This document shows positions 23,847-36,800 of a DNA stretch of 64,000 bases, in pieces. The DNA comes from Paratinospora sagittata (lineage: Eukaryota; Streptophyta; Magnoliopsida; Ranunculales; Menispermaceae). Below the pieces are notes generated by a model. The model saw only the letters and a list, made by a program, of their open reading frames with translations. It did no database searches and had not been told where the DNA came from. How positions within the stretch are numbered: the stretch's first letter is position 1; every line of letters starts with the position of its first letter. The DNA lies in contig CM069608.1 of assembly GCA_035771175.1 (NCBI GenBank), positions 15,671,519 through 15,735,518 of the forward strand, written 5' to 3'. The position numbers and the translations under genes were made by a program.

Positions 23847-25268
23847 TATATATATATATATATATTTTAAGAAGAAATAATTTATTAAAGGAAAATGTGG
23901 TACAACATGATACAAAAACACAGATGAAAACGCAACAAAAACGCAACAAACTATCAAAACAACACTCCACTCCAACGAACCTATACCCACCCTCTGTATA
24001 AACATTCACTCCAATTCAAGAGCCACCCAACAATTGATCTCCCATTGCTCCAAGAGGAAACAAAAACCCACGTACTAGCCATCAATTTGATACTATCCCA
24101 AAGTTGGCCAATCTCATTATGGCTATTATTAAACACCCTCCTATTTCTTTCGAACCAAAGAGACCACAACGTAGCATACGAGGTAATAAGGCCCATTTCC
24201 TTTTCGACTCGAGATAAAGCTGAAAGATAAGAGAAAGAGAGGCGCCCCTGTACATTGGCTAGAGCACTATAGCGCTCCCCCGAGAAGGATGACCATCTAC
24301 ATCAAATTCCTCTTGCAAACTTGCATGAAAAGAAGATATGATCCAAACTCTCCCCCTCCTGCATGCAGAAGAGGCAACAGTGTGGGGATAGACACCAGTT
24401 AGGCGCGCGCCTCTGCAACATGTCACATGTGTTGATCCTCTTGTGAGCTAGTAACCATCCAAAAATTCTAACCTTAGTTGGAACCTTGACTTGCCAAATG
24501 AACTGTGACAGAGAGAAAGGCTGAAAGGAAAGGGGATCACAAGGTAGCTCGAAAAATGACTTGGTAGAGAAAAGACCGCTAGGGGTGGTTGACCATAACA
24601 AACTATTCTGAGATGGGGATTACCTTACCAAAGATAGCCTATTCAAGATGTTCGGGATCTTGCTAAGCTCTCTATCAGTACGAGCCCTAGAGAAGTGGAA
24701 ATTCCAAAATGGTGGGAAATTGTGGGTGGATTCATGGGTAGAAAAGTGGGCTATGGGTTAGTTCCTAGCTAAGGAGAGGTGATATAGGTGAGGGAAGAAA
24801 TCTGCCAATGAGGATTCCCCCAACCAAGGATCTTTCCAAAACCGACATGAGATCCCATTGCCAACCTGAAGCCTGGTATGCGTGAAGAACTGGGGAGCCA
24901 ATAATGAAGAATAAACTTCCACGGACTGCAATGAGACGATCTTTTGCAATTTCCACTCTAAGAATTGTAATTTGTAGGGGAGCACTCACCATAAATGCAG
25001 CCCACAACTCTAGCCCACAAGGAATGGGACTCCGAAAAGTATCTCCACAACTATTTATCACACAAAGCCATATTCCTCAACCTAAAATTTCCAATTCCCA
25101 GGCCACCTTTCTCCGCAGACATCTGAACCACCACCCATTTCACCAAGCTAACCGACCTAGCACCCTCTTTTCCTTTCCACAGAACCGACCTAGTGTTGGT
25201 TGCCAACACTATTTCTCGACGTTGGCACTCAGCTCCCTTAGATGTTTTTAGAATGTGCATGTATTGCA
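23847..25268 (-). pseudogene. 5'-truncated L1-type LINE, 3' end of ORF2
   Basis: Reading leftward, the minus strand first gives a segment with LVKWVVVQMSAEKGGLGIGNFRLRNMAL (25,051-25,269), characteristic of the region after reverse transcriptase. Next comes GNGISCRFWKDPWLG, then the zinc-binding zf-RVT domain (WQVKVPTKVRIFGWLLAHKR ... CLFCMQEGESLDHIFFSCKFA, about 24,302-24,500), and last the C-terminal LWSLWFERNRRVFNN motif (23,981-24,196). Several frameshifts separate them. The 3' end runs into TA- and A-rich sequence near 23,847. Reverse transcriptase and endonuclease are missing, so this is a dead 5'-truncated insertion. Confidence 0.85.
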
Positions 25269-25505
25269 TAACATCCTAATATCCTAAAAAGGTTGGGTGT
25301 CAGTTTCTAAAAATGACATTGACAACTAACGTACATATAACATTACTCTTTAATTAATTAAAAGCATGATCCAATAAGCATATGACTTAGAACATCATCG
25401 CCCATATTCTTTATTTTTATTTTTGCCTTTTTCTTTAAACTAGGCCATCAGAGTTATAGGAGTATTTTACAACAATAAACATTGGCCTCTTAACAACTAA
25501 TACAT

Positions 25506-25715
25506 TTTTTTTTTGGTTTCACCGTTGAGCGACACTCAGGTGGTGTCCTCTTCCGCTTTGCAGTGAGACTAATCCACCTGAATTCGATCCGGGTTAGACC
25601 ACAAAAGTATAAAAATTTTCTAGCAAATAGTAGCTTCATACACAAGAGAGTTTTGAACTCACAACCTCGCTTAAGGGGAACGAATACCAAGCCATCGGAA
25701 CCAACCAAATGTTGG
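25506..25715 (-). mobile_element. tRNA-derived SINE with target-site duplication
   Basis: On the minus strand the element has a box-A-like GATGGCTTGGTATTCG (around 25,690) and a box B GTGAGTTCAAAACTC (around 25,660). It ends in a short poly(A) tract (T-run at 25,506-25,515 on the plus strand). The flanks TAACAACTAATACAT (25,491-25,505) and TAACAACTATACAT (25,716-25,729) form a duplication with one indel, as left by LINE-assisted insertion. Internal Pol III transcription is expected of the family. Confidence 0.75.
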
Positions 25716-25729
25716 TAACAACTATACAT

Positions 25730-26101
25730 TTACAAACACCAAATATACACTCAACTCAGATGTAAAGAGCTAAAATTGGGTACTTTGTTATAATGCTGAG
25801 TATTCAGCACCTGTAAAAAAAAAAGCAACTAATACAAAAACATGAAAGCATTACAACCTATATATATATATATAACACTGTGCTACCATGTAATCAAATG
25901 AATGCTTCTTTTTACTGCTAACTAAAAAAAAAAAAATACACGCCAAAGAAAGGTGGAAGATGAGCTGTTTATTTCCCAGCAACATTCTTTCCTTTCTTGG
26001 TAATAAATAATATAGACAAGAATATACGGTCATGGAGAATTTGGATTGACTATTATAATAAGCATTCTTCTTTTACCGTGTGAAAAAATTGCTTTCTTGA
26101 T
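25730..26101. other. 3' flank of the DUF3527 gene
   Basis: No separate gene is seen. The 3' UTR and polyadenylation site of the neighbouring minus-strand gene should lie here; several AATAAT/AATAAA-like words are present in this AT-rich stretch, but none stands out. Confidence 0.4.
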
Positions 26102-28876
26102 CTACAACCTTGCTATTGGGGAGAAGGGTGGATTGAGTAGAAAAGACTGTGTTACCTCTTCTTCCATTCTTTTACCAACTTTCTTTTTCTTGTCCGCAAC
26201 TGCATCGACCAAAGATTTAACTTCCTCTTCGACTAGCAGTTTCAGTGAATTGTATTGCTCTCCTTTTCCAACCAATGTGGAGATTTCTGAACTGTGTAAG
26301 ATAGCTACAGATATTGCAAAAGCCTGTAGCATGGATAACGGGGCATGAAATCTTACTGAATACAAACCCTCATCCAGAACTTCTATACTTAATGCTGCCT
26401 TTTTCTCTTTCAGTCCCTGAAGAAATTCAAAAACAAGAAATAGCAGCTATTAGACACTTTCTTGATGGGCATTTGTACCCAGAACCATGCATAACGTTAG
26501 ATATTTGAAAGAGAAAAACATTGAACTACCACCAAGCAGGTAAGAGACCTTGGCTATTATGACTTTTACAAAACAGTTAATACAAGTAGAACAGGTCACA
26601 CAAATCTTTGATCTTTAAGAGGAAGTAGATGTGCTTCAATACCCTCGTTTAAAAGAAGGGATATATGTCTGCAAATCCAGCTATGATAAGTAGTGATTGT
26701 CTAGCAATGATTTCATAGACTAAAGATTGGTTAAATAATCTCCCGGTTAGGAATTTGGGACTAGAGAACAATGCATGATGTTTCATGGTACTGGTACTAG
26801 GCAGGGATCTGAAATTTGTTGGTTATCCAATTAGGGACACATATTTTGAATGATTCAACTAATTGAAGGAAAATATGAAAAAAAAAAGAAAAAAGAAAGT
26901 AAGAAAAAAGGATTAGAGAAACAACGAAGCAGATGGATATTGCAGCTTCTGTATCAAAGGAAGTATACCTGAACAAAAAGTTTGAAAGGCTGACAAGTTT
27001 CCATTAATGATTGATGTGGAATGCTTTGATCACTTGGACAATCAAGAACAGAAAGGGGGCAGGCCATGTCCCAACCACCACAATCACAACCCCCACCCGA
27101 TCTCCATCGATCCAATAGGGATGAAGGACCAACATCATCATGAGTTATTGGCTGCCCATGAATTCCAGATGAAGTAACCACTTTCACGTTGGCGGGGTTA
27201 ATGGAGTTTATAACATCCTTGTTTTTCCAATGGATTGAAGAAAGATCGGATAAACTCATAAGCTTATCAACTCCAAACTTTTTCCCTGGTTTCTCTTTCA
27301 AGCTCTCTCTCTCTTCAAATGGAACTTGTACCACCACAGCTGCAATCTGTAGGTACTGATGCAGTACTGACATTGCCCAGGGGAGATTATTCAAAGTATC
27401 TGAATCCTCTCCAGAGACATTTCCTAACTGAAGCTTGTGATTCAATAGATCGGAGACATGATTTCCTTCTACCAGGCTTTGGCCAGGTGCAAGTTTAACG
27501 GAATTAGGGGAACAATGAGAGCTTTCTTGGGCACACAAGCTCTTCCTTGCATGTGCCACATCATACAAGATGAATTCTGCAACCGTGGAATAATCAGAAG
27601 TTCCATTTTTTATCATTTCTGAACATAAATGACATAAAATTTGCATTTGTCCAATTAAAGAATACTCTTTTTTATTTTCCTTTGCACCCTTTCTGCAGTC
27701 GGTCCTCCTAATGTCCAAAGAATGAAATGTATAGACCCAATTGAAGGAATTACCAACTCTCCATATCTTGGCAGCAAGAACATCTTCAGAGCCCTTCATT
27801 GAAAACTCAAAAAATGGCACCCCACGTTCAAATTTCAACTTAAGAAGACCACATGAGTGAGAGGAAAAAGAGGCCACAACTGAATTGTGATCTCTCTCAA
27901 CACATTGAGAGCCAGATTCTTTTCTGTGCTCTATGCTCAAAAAGTCATTCAGCAAAAATCTGTGAAGTGTCCCATTCCTGCGGTTCTTCGCAGATTCAAT
28001 AGTTGCAACATTTCTGTCTGTTGAAGACATTGATGAGCTCTGCTGGAATTTAGACTTCATAAGAGGATCCAGTATCTTTTTGATAGGACTAAAATAAGCT
28101 TTTGGGTTGGCTTTTGAGTTCTCTTCTTTTGATTTGCAAGGCAAAAGAGGGATTTCCAATCCTTCTGATGAGTACTTGTTCAACATAAGAAGTTTTTCTC
28201 TTTCCAACAAAGCACTATCATCATTTTGGTGACCATTAGCCTGATTGCATCTGAATTCGAAATGTTTCACTGGGCTTTTTGGTACTGTCTCTCCAGAATC
28301 ACATTCTCTGTCCTTGAAGTCCATACCAATCTCAATCTCAACGAAGCCGTCTGATGAGATGAAGTTATCTGTGACACAACCTTGGATGGAGGAAACATAG
28401 AATGATAAATCCAGGACGCCCCTGTTGGCTGGTTCTGTACAGATCTTTCTGCAAGATATTGGATGTGACTCCGCATTTAAATATATTGGTGATGATGTCT
28501 TCTTCTCCAAGGTTGGTCTAACCTCATCAAGGCAAGAAGAGTCCATAATAATCCAGGATAAAGGTACATCACCACTATGAGGAACATCTATTTTTTTCCT
28601 TTCCTCAAAGTTTCCCATTTTCTCTCTTGCCACTTTCAAGCTTTCATAAATTGGGTCCTCTGGTACATCATTCTTTATTACATCAGCAGAGTCCAGTGAT
28701 TTAATGCAGCTAATTTCTACGAATTCATCATCCAGACTTGTTACGGAGTAGCTTCTATCGCTGAAATTCCCTTTCTTATCCCTCACCAAAGCCTTTGAAC
28801 TATAAAGATGAGAAGGATGGCGGGTTTCAGGGGTGTAGACGTGCTTATTGTATTCAAATTCTGTGTATAACCCCAT
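26102..28876 (-). CDS. DUF3527 domain protein, two coding exons (740 aa)
   Basis: This is the only recognisable host gene. Coding exon 1 is 28,876-26,969 (636 codons) and exon 2 is 26,416-26,102 (104 codons plus TAG). They are joined by a phase-0 intron of 552 bp with donor CAG/GTATAC and acceptor CTTCAG/GG. The ATG at 28,876 is chosen because only 14 bases upstream there is a clear acceptor (TTCTTGCAG, exon from 28,890), so 5' UTR exons lie further right. The N-terminal half (about 1-335) is polar and low in recognisable motifs. The DUF3527 region spans about 340-735 and includes GLLKLKFERGVPFFEFSM (343-360), the cysteine/glycine motif GGGCDCGGWDMACPLSVLDC (594-613), and across the splice PFKLFVQ-GLKEKKAALSIEVL, then YSVRFHAPLSMLQAFAISVA. 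The family is plant-specific and of unknown biochemical function. No signal peptide or membrane segment is evident. Both exons are open, so the gene looks functional. Confidence 0.9.
26417..26968 (-). other. Intron between the coding exons of the DUF3527 gene
   Basis: The GT-AG intron is defined by continuity of the protein FVQ/GLKEKK across the junction. It is AT-rich and contains no visible transposon. Confidence 0.85.
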
Positions 28877-29192
28877 CAAGAAAGATGGAACTGCAAGAAT
28901 GCAAAAGTGACTAAATTTATTTCCTACATGCTATAGAGATTGCAATGCCAAAAAAATTAAACAGAAAACCCTCAAACGGATATTAAGCGATAAACTTTAA
29001 AATAAAGATTTGATTTCATATATTATGCACTGGTGCCTTGGTGAAAAATTACCTGTCTGTAATCTTTATAAATTCAAATAATTCGTTATGAGTGATTCTT
29101 GAAGCCAAAAAAAGAAATGCTTAAAGAAATAGATAAGATACATATCAACAATAAGTGTTTTATAGTTACCATCTATATGCACAGGGAAAATG

Positions 29193-29350
29193 TTAATCTA
29201 GCCACAAAAAAGCGACTCCAAGTGCAATTATAAATTATATCTACTGGATATGTGTGTTTTACACATCTCAATGCATGTAATAAATGATTCAATAGATATA
29301 AATGTGTAGTTGCACATATAGTCGCATTTTTTTGTAGTTAGATTAGTGTG
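29193..29350. mobile_element. Small MITE with long terminal inverted repeats
   Basis: The left end ATCTAGCCACAAAAAAGCGAC and the inverted right end ATCTAACTACAAAAAAATGC belong to one inverted repeat that extends over most of the 158-bp element (TGCAATTATA versus TGCAACTACA). A TA lies on each side, compatible with a TA target. No coding capacity. Confidence 0.55.
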
Positions 29351-30517
29351 TCCCTGCGCACAATATAGATAGTCCAGGAAGGTATAATGGAAATAATAAT
29401 GCATGCCATCATGTCTTGTTATCAAATGAAAAACAACTACTCATGAATTCTAAACAGATGGTGATCCAACCCCAAGGAAAAATGTCGATAATTCATGCCA
29501 CTGAAATAAACTATTGGAAAACAATCCAACCAGATCTTCCATCTACGAAACTAAATGATCAAGTTTATTGATATAAGGAACTCAAAGCTCACGTGATACA
29601 ACATTCATTTTTTATGAGACTCTGAAGATGAAGAGATTTTAGGAGCCTCGATGGCTAGATTTTAAGATAATAATCAGATTGTAGGATTGAATTTATAAAA
29701 ATCATAAATCAACATGAACAGATAGGTTTTAAATCATCTGAAATTGGAATCCCAGTTTTCTAAACAATTAGATTTGGAACAACATATAGATGCAAAAAAA
29801 CATGGAGTTTGGTAAAAGTTTTAAGCGGAAAATAAATCTAGTCTAATCCAGTTTAGAGCCTATTCTTTTAGAACGTACAGAAGTCCCACCTGGTGGTGTT
29901 TGGTATTATCAGATATATGTCATCTTTCATAATCAAAAGTAGTGCAAAACTCTAAATTTAGTAAAGAAAACACATGACATGACTAGTCAAGAGCTTTACA
30001 CTTTGAGAACCTAGTTTGTCCTCAGAAATAACCAAAACATTGGACAAAAAAAATCAGGAGAATAAATTAGCGAGATTTTTGGTGTAGCTGACAATAATAA
30101 GACTTCCTTGCACCAAGTGCCTTTTGAAAAGGAGGAATAATAAGCTGACAAATCCAGAGAGATGAGGAGATCCAGAGTTCCCTCAAATTGAAATAAGAAA
30201 CCATATTTAGAACAGAAGAAAAACCTTGATGAGGAGATTCTTTCAGGTGAAAACACTCACAATTTGTAAGTTGTCAAAAAAGACCTTTCAGATTATAAAA
30301 ATCAATTCCATTTTCATCAAACACATTCCATGAATAAAAAATAAATAAAAGGAAATTTGAAAAATGGCTGCAATAACTTTGTACAGTCCATCTACAAACT
30401 TCTTATTGAGGCTTTTGCTTATTGAAAGTGTTCTAGATTATATTATGTCACCATTTCATGCGTAGAACCCATTCCAATATAACAAAGCCATGAAGCAACC
30501 AGTGAATATAGCTTCCA
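29351..30517. other. Intronic AT-rich DNA
   Basis: No element ends, coding frame or RNA gene are evident here. Confidence 0.45.
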
Positions 30518-31286
30518 TAGATGTAAGCAAACCAGATCACCCGACCCGACCCAACCAAACCCGACCATTTTGGGTTGGGTTTGCAAAATACATCGGGTTG
30601 GGTCGGGTTTCGAGTTTTATAAAAGCCCAACCCGGCAGACCTAACCCAACCCGACCATCTTAAAGACCCCTCTCAAACCCTAACACACTCTCCCCTCCCC
30701 TCTCTAAAACACTAAAGCCGCCACCCCCATCCTCTTCTCTCAAACCTTAATGCCGCCACCCCATCCCCTTCTCTCAAGCCTTAACCCTCCCCCTTCTCAA
30801 ACCCTAGTAAGGAAGAAGAAATCAATCTTAGCGTGAGAAGAAGAGGTTTTGGTTCGATCGGAAGAGGGTTTTGATTCGTTGAGAGCTTCTTGGTGGTGGT
30901 TTTGGCAGCAACGGCGACGGTGGCGGAGGCTGCAGCGGCTCATCTTGGTTATGTTTATCATCTTCTTCTTTTCCCTTTTCTTCCTTCTCTATTTTGGGAA
31001 GCAAGCACAGGTGTTACTACGAGCTCTTTTTCTCACTCTCTCATGGCTTCCTTGCTTCTTTCTTTTCTCACTCTCCTCTTCTTCTCCCTCACTCTCTGCA
31101 ACCTTCTCCCTCTTCTCCCCCCTCTCTCTCTATGTGTGTCCAACCCGACCCGAAAACAGGTCGATCAGGTTGAACCTTCTCATTACTTAAGGTTGGGTGG
31201 CATCGGGTCCATGTCAATGCCAGCCGACCATAGCGGGTGGGGTGGGTGTATGGGCCAAAACCTAACCCGACCCGCTTACACCTCTA
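30518..31286. mobile_element. Non-autonomous hAT-like element, possibly with host cargo
   Basis: The left end TAGATGTAAGC and the inverted right end TAGAGGTGTAAGC resemble hAT termini. Both ends are full of CCCGACCC/GGGTCGGG words in opposite orientation. The middle (about 30,660-31,130) differs in composition: pyrimidine-rich leader-like sequence, a GC-rich CGGCGACGGTGGCGGAGG stretch and open frames of 113 and 162 codons. It could be a captured gene leader. No convincing 8-bp duplication was found. Confidence 0.4.
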
Positions 31287-31374
31287 CCCCCCTTCCCAAC
31301 CAATTCTTGACAAAGTTGAGATCCACTCTTCAAGGATGGAAATATATAAGCATACTGTGTATTTTGTTTTGTTG

Positions 31375-31960
31375 GTAGAGCAACCCTAATTTAACATTCT
31401 TCAAGCTCCTTTTAAGTATTGGACTCCCTAGAAAGGCGATCAAAGGAATACAAAGCATAGTAGATAGTTTCTTGAATAATCATGGTCAAGTTCAATCTTC
31501 CCATTTAATCGGCTAGGACAAGATTTGCAAGCCTAAGGAGGAAGGAGGTCAACGTCAGTCACCACGATCTTTTCTTCTTAGACTCTATGTAAGGTTGTTC
31601 TAGAAGAGAAAAGGACATTTGGAGTGTCACAACCTTTGCCACTGTGGGGTGCATTTGGCTGGAGAGAAATTTCAGGATATTTGAAAACAAAAAAGATGGT
31701 CATTCCAATTCTTCAAAGTTCTTGATGGCTAGTTGGATAGTGCATAACAAACTTGCTACTGGCTATAGTCTTTTTGAGTGGTGTCGAAATTGGAGTTTTC
31801 TTTTTTAATTAGTGGAAGCCAATGGGATTTGGTGCAATGGTGTTTGTGTGTGGAGAACTTCTTGTTCTCCTTCACTTTTGTGCTATCTGGTGTTCCTTTG
31901 CCACTTTTTTGTTAAATATAAGCACAGTTTCCTGTCAAAAAAAGCCCATGGTTTTGAAGT
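31375..31960 (+). pseudogene. L1-type LINE relic (end of ORF2)
   Basis: Plus-strand fragments match the region after the LINE reverse transcriptase and the C-terminus: GLPRKAIKGIQSIVDSFLNN, DKICKPKEEGGQ, and IWLERNFRIFENKKDG followed by ASWIVHNKLATGYSLFEWCRNW. Frameshifts separate them. An A-rich end (TGTCAAAAAAAG) follows near 31,945. It is more decayed than the LINE at 23,847-25,268 and lies on the opposite strand. Confidence 0.7.
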
Positions 31961-33089
31961 TATGGTAGTTATGCAACTTTAATTTATGCCCAAAAGTAGA
32001 TATAGCATGAACCACATACGTAACAAAATAAGAGGCTCTTTACAACATTAAAACTTTGCCATTACAATAAAAGACAGTGCAGTCTTTAGGCATGTGCAAT
32101 TTTTGGCATACTTTCTCCCTTTCTCCTACAAATGCTCATTTATAGAATTTTTCTTCACTTTCTCCCTTTACAAAACCACCAATAGCTCGCCTTCTTTTTT
32201 TATAAATGCCAACATGTGACATCAACTTTTTTATGTTAGAAAATTCATCTATGTCACCTCTCTAGTATCAAACATCTCCTTTGCTCTTCGTTTTTTTTTT
32301 CCCTATTATTTTTCTTTGTAACATTTTTCTGAAGATGACTTAATCGCAATTGAAAGATTTCATGCAAATCGTAACGTTTTATGTGTTTTTCCTAAATAAT
32401 GTTTCATTCTAAAGTTATCCCTTCAAGTTGTCACTAAGTTAACTATGTCTCAAAAGATTTTCATTTTTCGGCCACTATAGCATTATTGTTCTATGAGTTG
32501 TCTTCTTTTCCACTTATCTTTGCGAATAACCACACAAATATGCACCTAAAATTCAACAAAAGAACCAACCAAGGGTAGAAATCACCAATCATTTCATTGT
32601 CCTTCATTTTTGCAATGAAATAGCATCTTTTTGTTGTGCAAGAATTTTGCTTCAACTCAAAGTTGATTTATTGCAAAATACACACTCAATTAAAAACCCA
32701 ATATTAGTGGGCATCATGATCTTCTACTCTAGAAGCAAGGAAACCTGAAATTATTTTTTCATTTAAGATTTGTCTGTGTTTGACTTAGGAATATGTTTAA
32801 GAAGTTTCAAAAAATTTTGGGGTTCAAACGATGTAAGACTTAGCTTCTTCCACTTTTCTCCCTAGGAGACTAAAGGTTTAGTTATATTACAATAATAATA
32901 AAAGAAGATGGCATATATAATAGTATATTTTGACTTCAATTAAATGCAAAACAAGATATTCAACTCAGCAAATCCCTTTTGGCGACTACATGGGTCAGTT
33001 ACATGAATCGACTTTGTCCATGCTATGCACTATTAAGGGCCGAATCAATAATTATATTACAAAGTAATCATATTTTTCTCTAATATTCA
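31961..33089. other. Intronic DNA, no gene seen
   Basis: The sequence is AT-rich and without recognisable element ends or coding frames. Confidence 0.45.
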
Positions 33090-33814
33090 GCCAACCCCAT
33101 GTAATTGGAAAAAGGCTCGGTTGAGTTGAGTTGAGTATATCTTTCAATCATTTCTGCCGATACTAATTTAAGTCTTCCTTTTTCTCTATAATTCACAAAT
33201 TATCAATGGGTCACTCTTCCTAACTGGCATATCTAATGGTCTTCTTTGTAGCGTCTAAACCATCTCAATCGAGTCTCTCTAATTTTATTTCTAATTTCAA
33301 CTTCTCTTGTCATTTCTCAAATATATTCATTTCTAATTTCATTTTTTAATGCTTAAACCACATATCAATCTTGACATTGGGATTTTTATTAGATTTTAAT
33401 TTGTCAATAAGTTGTTTCTTTATCACCCAACATTTTGTTCCATGAAGCTCAACCGCCCTAGTAATGGTTTATAAGATTTTCCATTTACCTTCAAGGGACT
33501 CTAGAATCACTCTTCCACGCACATTAATTTAATTCCACGGTTCATATCATCTCAAGGAATAATTCAAATGCCAATAGTTTTCACTCTCTTGATTTCAATC
33601 TTCAAACTTTCTTCATTTATATTTCTACTTCGACTAATTTATTTGATGCAATTCCAATCATACGAAATCTGGAACCCTCTAGCTTCGAGAGTCTCTCTCT
33701 AAACCTCTAATTTAGCATTTACTCTTGATTTAGCTTCATCAATTAGCACTACGTTATCAACAAATAACATAGACCATAAAACATCTTCTTAAATATGTTT
33801 AATAAATTTATCCA

Positions 33815-36800
33815 TGATAAGTAGGTATTTAGTATATGTTTTAGAGCATGTCTTATGTGTGTCTTATGGTATTTAGTTCATATATTAGGTTAGTTTACCA
33901 TAAATTTGGTTATTTGATAGTTTAGTTACATTTTGGTGTTTTTGCATTATTTCGGTATAGATTTTTATAGGTTGGTTCATGAGATTATTAAAGCATGATA
34001 CTCACTTGATTTGGGTTGTTTTGTAGGTGTTTAGATGTGTTGAACATGGATTTGGATGATGGAAACAAGTTATAACAAGTTGAAATGCAAGAACATGAAG
34101 AATGCAAGTCCACAAGAAAATAGCAGAAAAATGCACTAAAAAGCCGAAACTAGGCACCGCGGCGTCGGGGTTTAACAGCTTTGCGCAACTTTTTTGTTTT
34201 GGCCATAACTTTCTCAATTCAACTCCGAATTGGACGCTGTTTGCTTTTATGGATTCCTTATTTGAAATACTACAAAATGAGACGGTTTTGAGGGGGATTT
34301 GGAGTGGAGAACAGGAGGAAAAATGGTGAGGAAGAGAGCGGAGGTGCGACAGAATTAGAAACTTTCTAATTTTGTTGCGAACTTTCCTAGTTCGACTTGG
34401 AGTTTCTTATTGCAACTTCCTATGGACTTGTGGCTCTATAAAGACCATTGTTTAGGGTTTTCAAAGCATCATAAAGGATAGAAGAGAGAGAGGAGAACGA
34501 AGACGGCTAGGGTTTGGGAGCGAGGAGAAGAGCAAGATTGACGACATTGAAGATTCTCCTACACTTTCCCTTCTTTCTACTTTGTGTTTCTGGTTTTAGA
34601 TTTATGTTCATCATGCTATTTCATGCTTTGATATCTCTAGTTATGAACTAAATCCTCTTTCTAGAGGTGTAGATTGATCCGAACTTGATACTATGCTATT
34701 TCATTGTTTGAGTATTGTTAATAAAGTTTTCTAGTTTATTTATATTTCTTATTGCTTAATGCTTGCAATCTCTTGATCACGGATTGAATGATTCTAGACT
34801 TGGGGGGTGGCACTCGATAGATGATTCCTTGGGTTGGAACAAGGGAAATATAACCTAAGATTATCATAGAATCGAGAGATTTATGATATCTTTTGAAGTT
34901 GTAGGAAGAATCACAAAACCTAATGTAACGACCCTCATTTTCATAAAATGGGACTCTAAAAATTTTTAGATGTTGTGTGGTATGTTTCTTGTGATGTAAT
35001 TATCTAATAATAATGTATGTGTGTATACGGGTGGAATAGATAAATGTATAAATTAAATTATGAGACTAGTGTAAGTGAAGGTGTATCATGAAATGAATGC
35101 AATAAATGACTTAAGTGGGCTGGATGAAATGAAGAAAATAGTGAGGTGAATTAAGATGGTGTGATATGAATAAACTTAAATTGTTTGTATTGAGGTGGAG
35201 TTGGTTATTATGTGACTCTCAAGAACATGAAATCATATTCAGATGCTCTTATTCCTTTGTTCATTATCTAACATTTTATATATATCAAAACCAAAGAAAG
35301 AAAACCGAGAAAGAAAAGAAAACGGCGTTTTGCGGCCAAATCCAACGTGCCGGTAAGCTCTTTTCGCTATTTTTCGTCGTGAAATTGATCTTTAACTAGT
35401 GTATGACGACGATCCTAGCGATTTAATTTTTGCTATAGGAGGTGTTTTGTAGTGTTTCCAAAAATGGTTTGACCCACTTTGAATGAAAACATGTAAAAAT
35501 TATATATTATCACTCATATAGTCGCGTAGATCGCTAATATGTAGTTTGTTTGCGTTCATATGTAATATTAGTGCTGGTATAGCTGTCGGAAGCCATTTAA
35601 CACTGGGGACCTTTGGAACCATGTCAAACTCCGGTGAAATTTCAGTTTGAAACCATTGAATCGTAGAGGACTAAATTTCGGACGTTTCGATATGAAGATC
35701 ATGATTTTTGGATATTGATTGGTATTTTTAGTATGTGATTGAATGGTTTCAGTAAATACGTTGGACTTGTAGACTTGTAGAAATAAGGTTAAAAAGCTTA
35801 TTTCTACTGTCTTTCACTGTGACAATATTTTAGAGGGTGGTAGAAATTATTTAGACTGATCATCACGTGTCTGGGAGACTCAAATATAATTATGGGACTG
35901 AATTGGAAAGTTAAGAGGTCATTTCATGTTGCCAGAACTTAGTTGAATTTAGTTATGAATAAGTTAGAGTTAAAATTCTAATGAGTTAGAGATTTTGGGA
36001 AATAAGAAATAATAGAGAAAGATGTTAATATGAATTATATGATATGTGCAGGTTCTATTAGAGGTGGTGGAGTAAGTTAATAGTGTGGGACTTATATTCT
36101 GACACTGGTTGTGAGTAGAATTTCAATCTTATTTCATCATTTATGTCATCATATTACGTGTAATTGAATGTTTGTACATGTGTATGGTGGTTGTTGCATG
36201 AGAAAAGGCAGAGATTGTCTATATTGACTGATAAATCTATTGGAGCTAGACTTTTGGATATTCGAAGTAGGTTGAGCTGCTCCCTACGAGAATAATCGAG
36301 TTTAGTTATCCTAGTTAGATTTAAAGGTCTATATGGGAATCTATTCGATTGGGAAGTGCGTCATTGTTCTAGTATTATATGCAAGGAAAGCTAATTAAGT
36401 TAAAAAAGGAGAATGTTTTCTCAGAATTAAAGTACGGTTACATTCGTTCTTTAGAATAGTTTTTAGTGCTCCTGGATAGTATATAGAACTAGACCACTTT
36501 ACCATTTGGCTGAAATGTTGTAGTGAGTTATGTTAGTACCTATTGACTATGTATTACATAAGTCTTGGGAAAGCTAGTTGAAATGAGAATGAGAATGGAT
36601 TGCTATGATTGCATATGAATGTGAATTGCATGTTATATTGAATGTGCATATACATTGGTGTTTGCTTGCTGATTTGCATAATATACATGAGCATGCATGA
36701 TTATGTAAATGTGTGAATGATGGTATGATTGAATATTCTATTTCACTGGGCACCGTTGGCTCATTCTATTCCCAAATTTTTCAGGACCTTCAGTTGCAAA

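Noticed and set aside
23828..25212. Repeated TGTTGGTTGCCAA at both sides of the L1 relic as its target duplication
   Set aside because: The right-hand occurrence lies within sequence that still reads as LINE protein, so it is not a flank; the match is probably chance.
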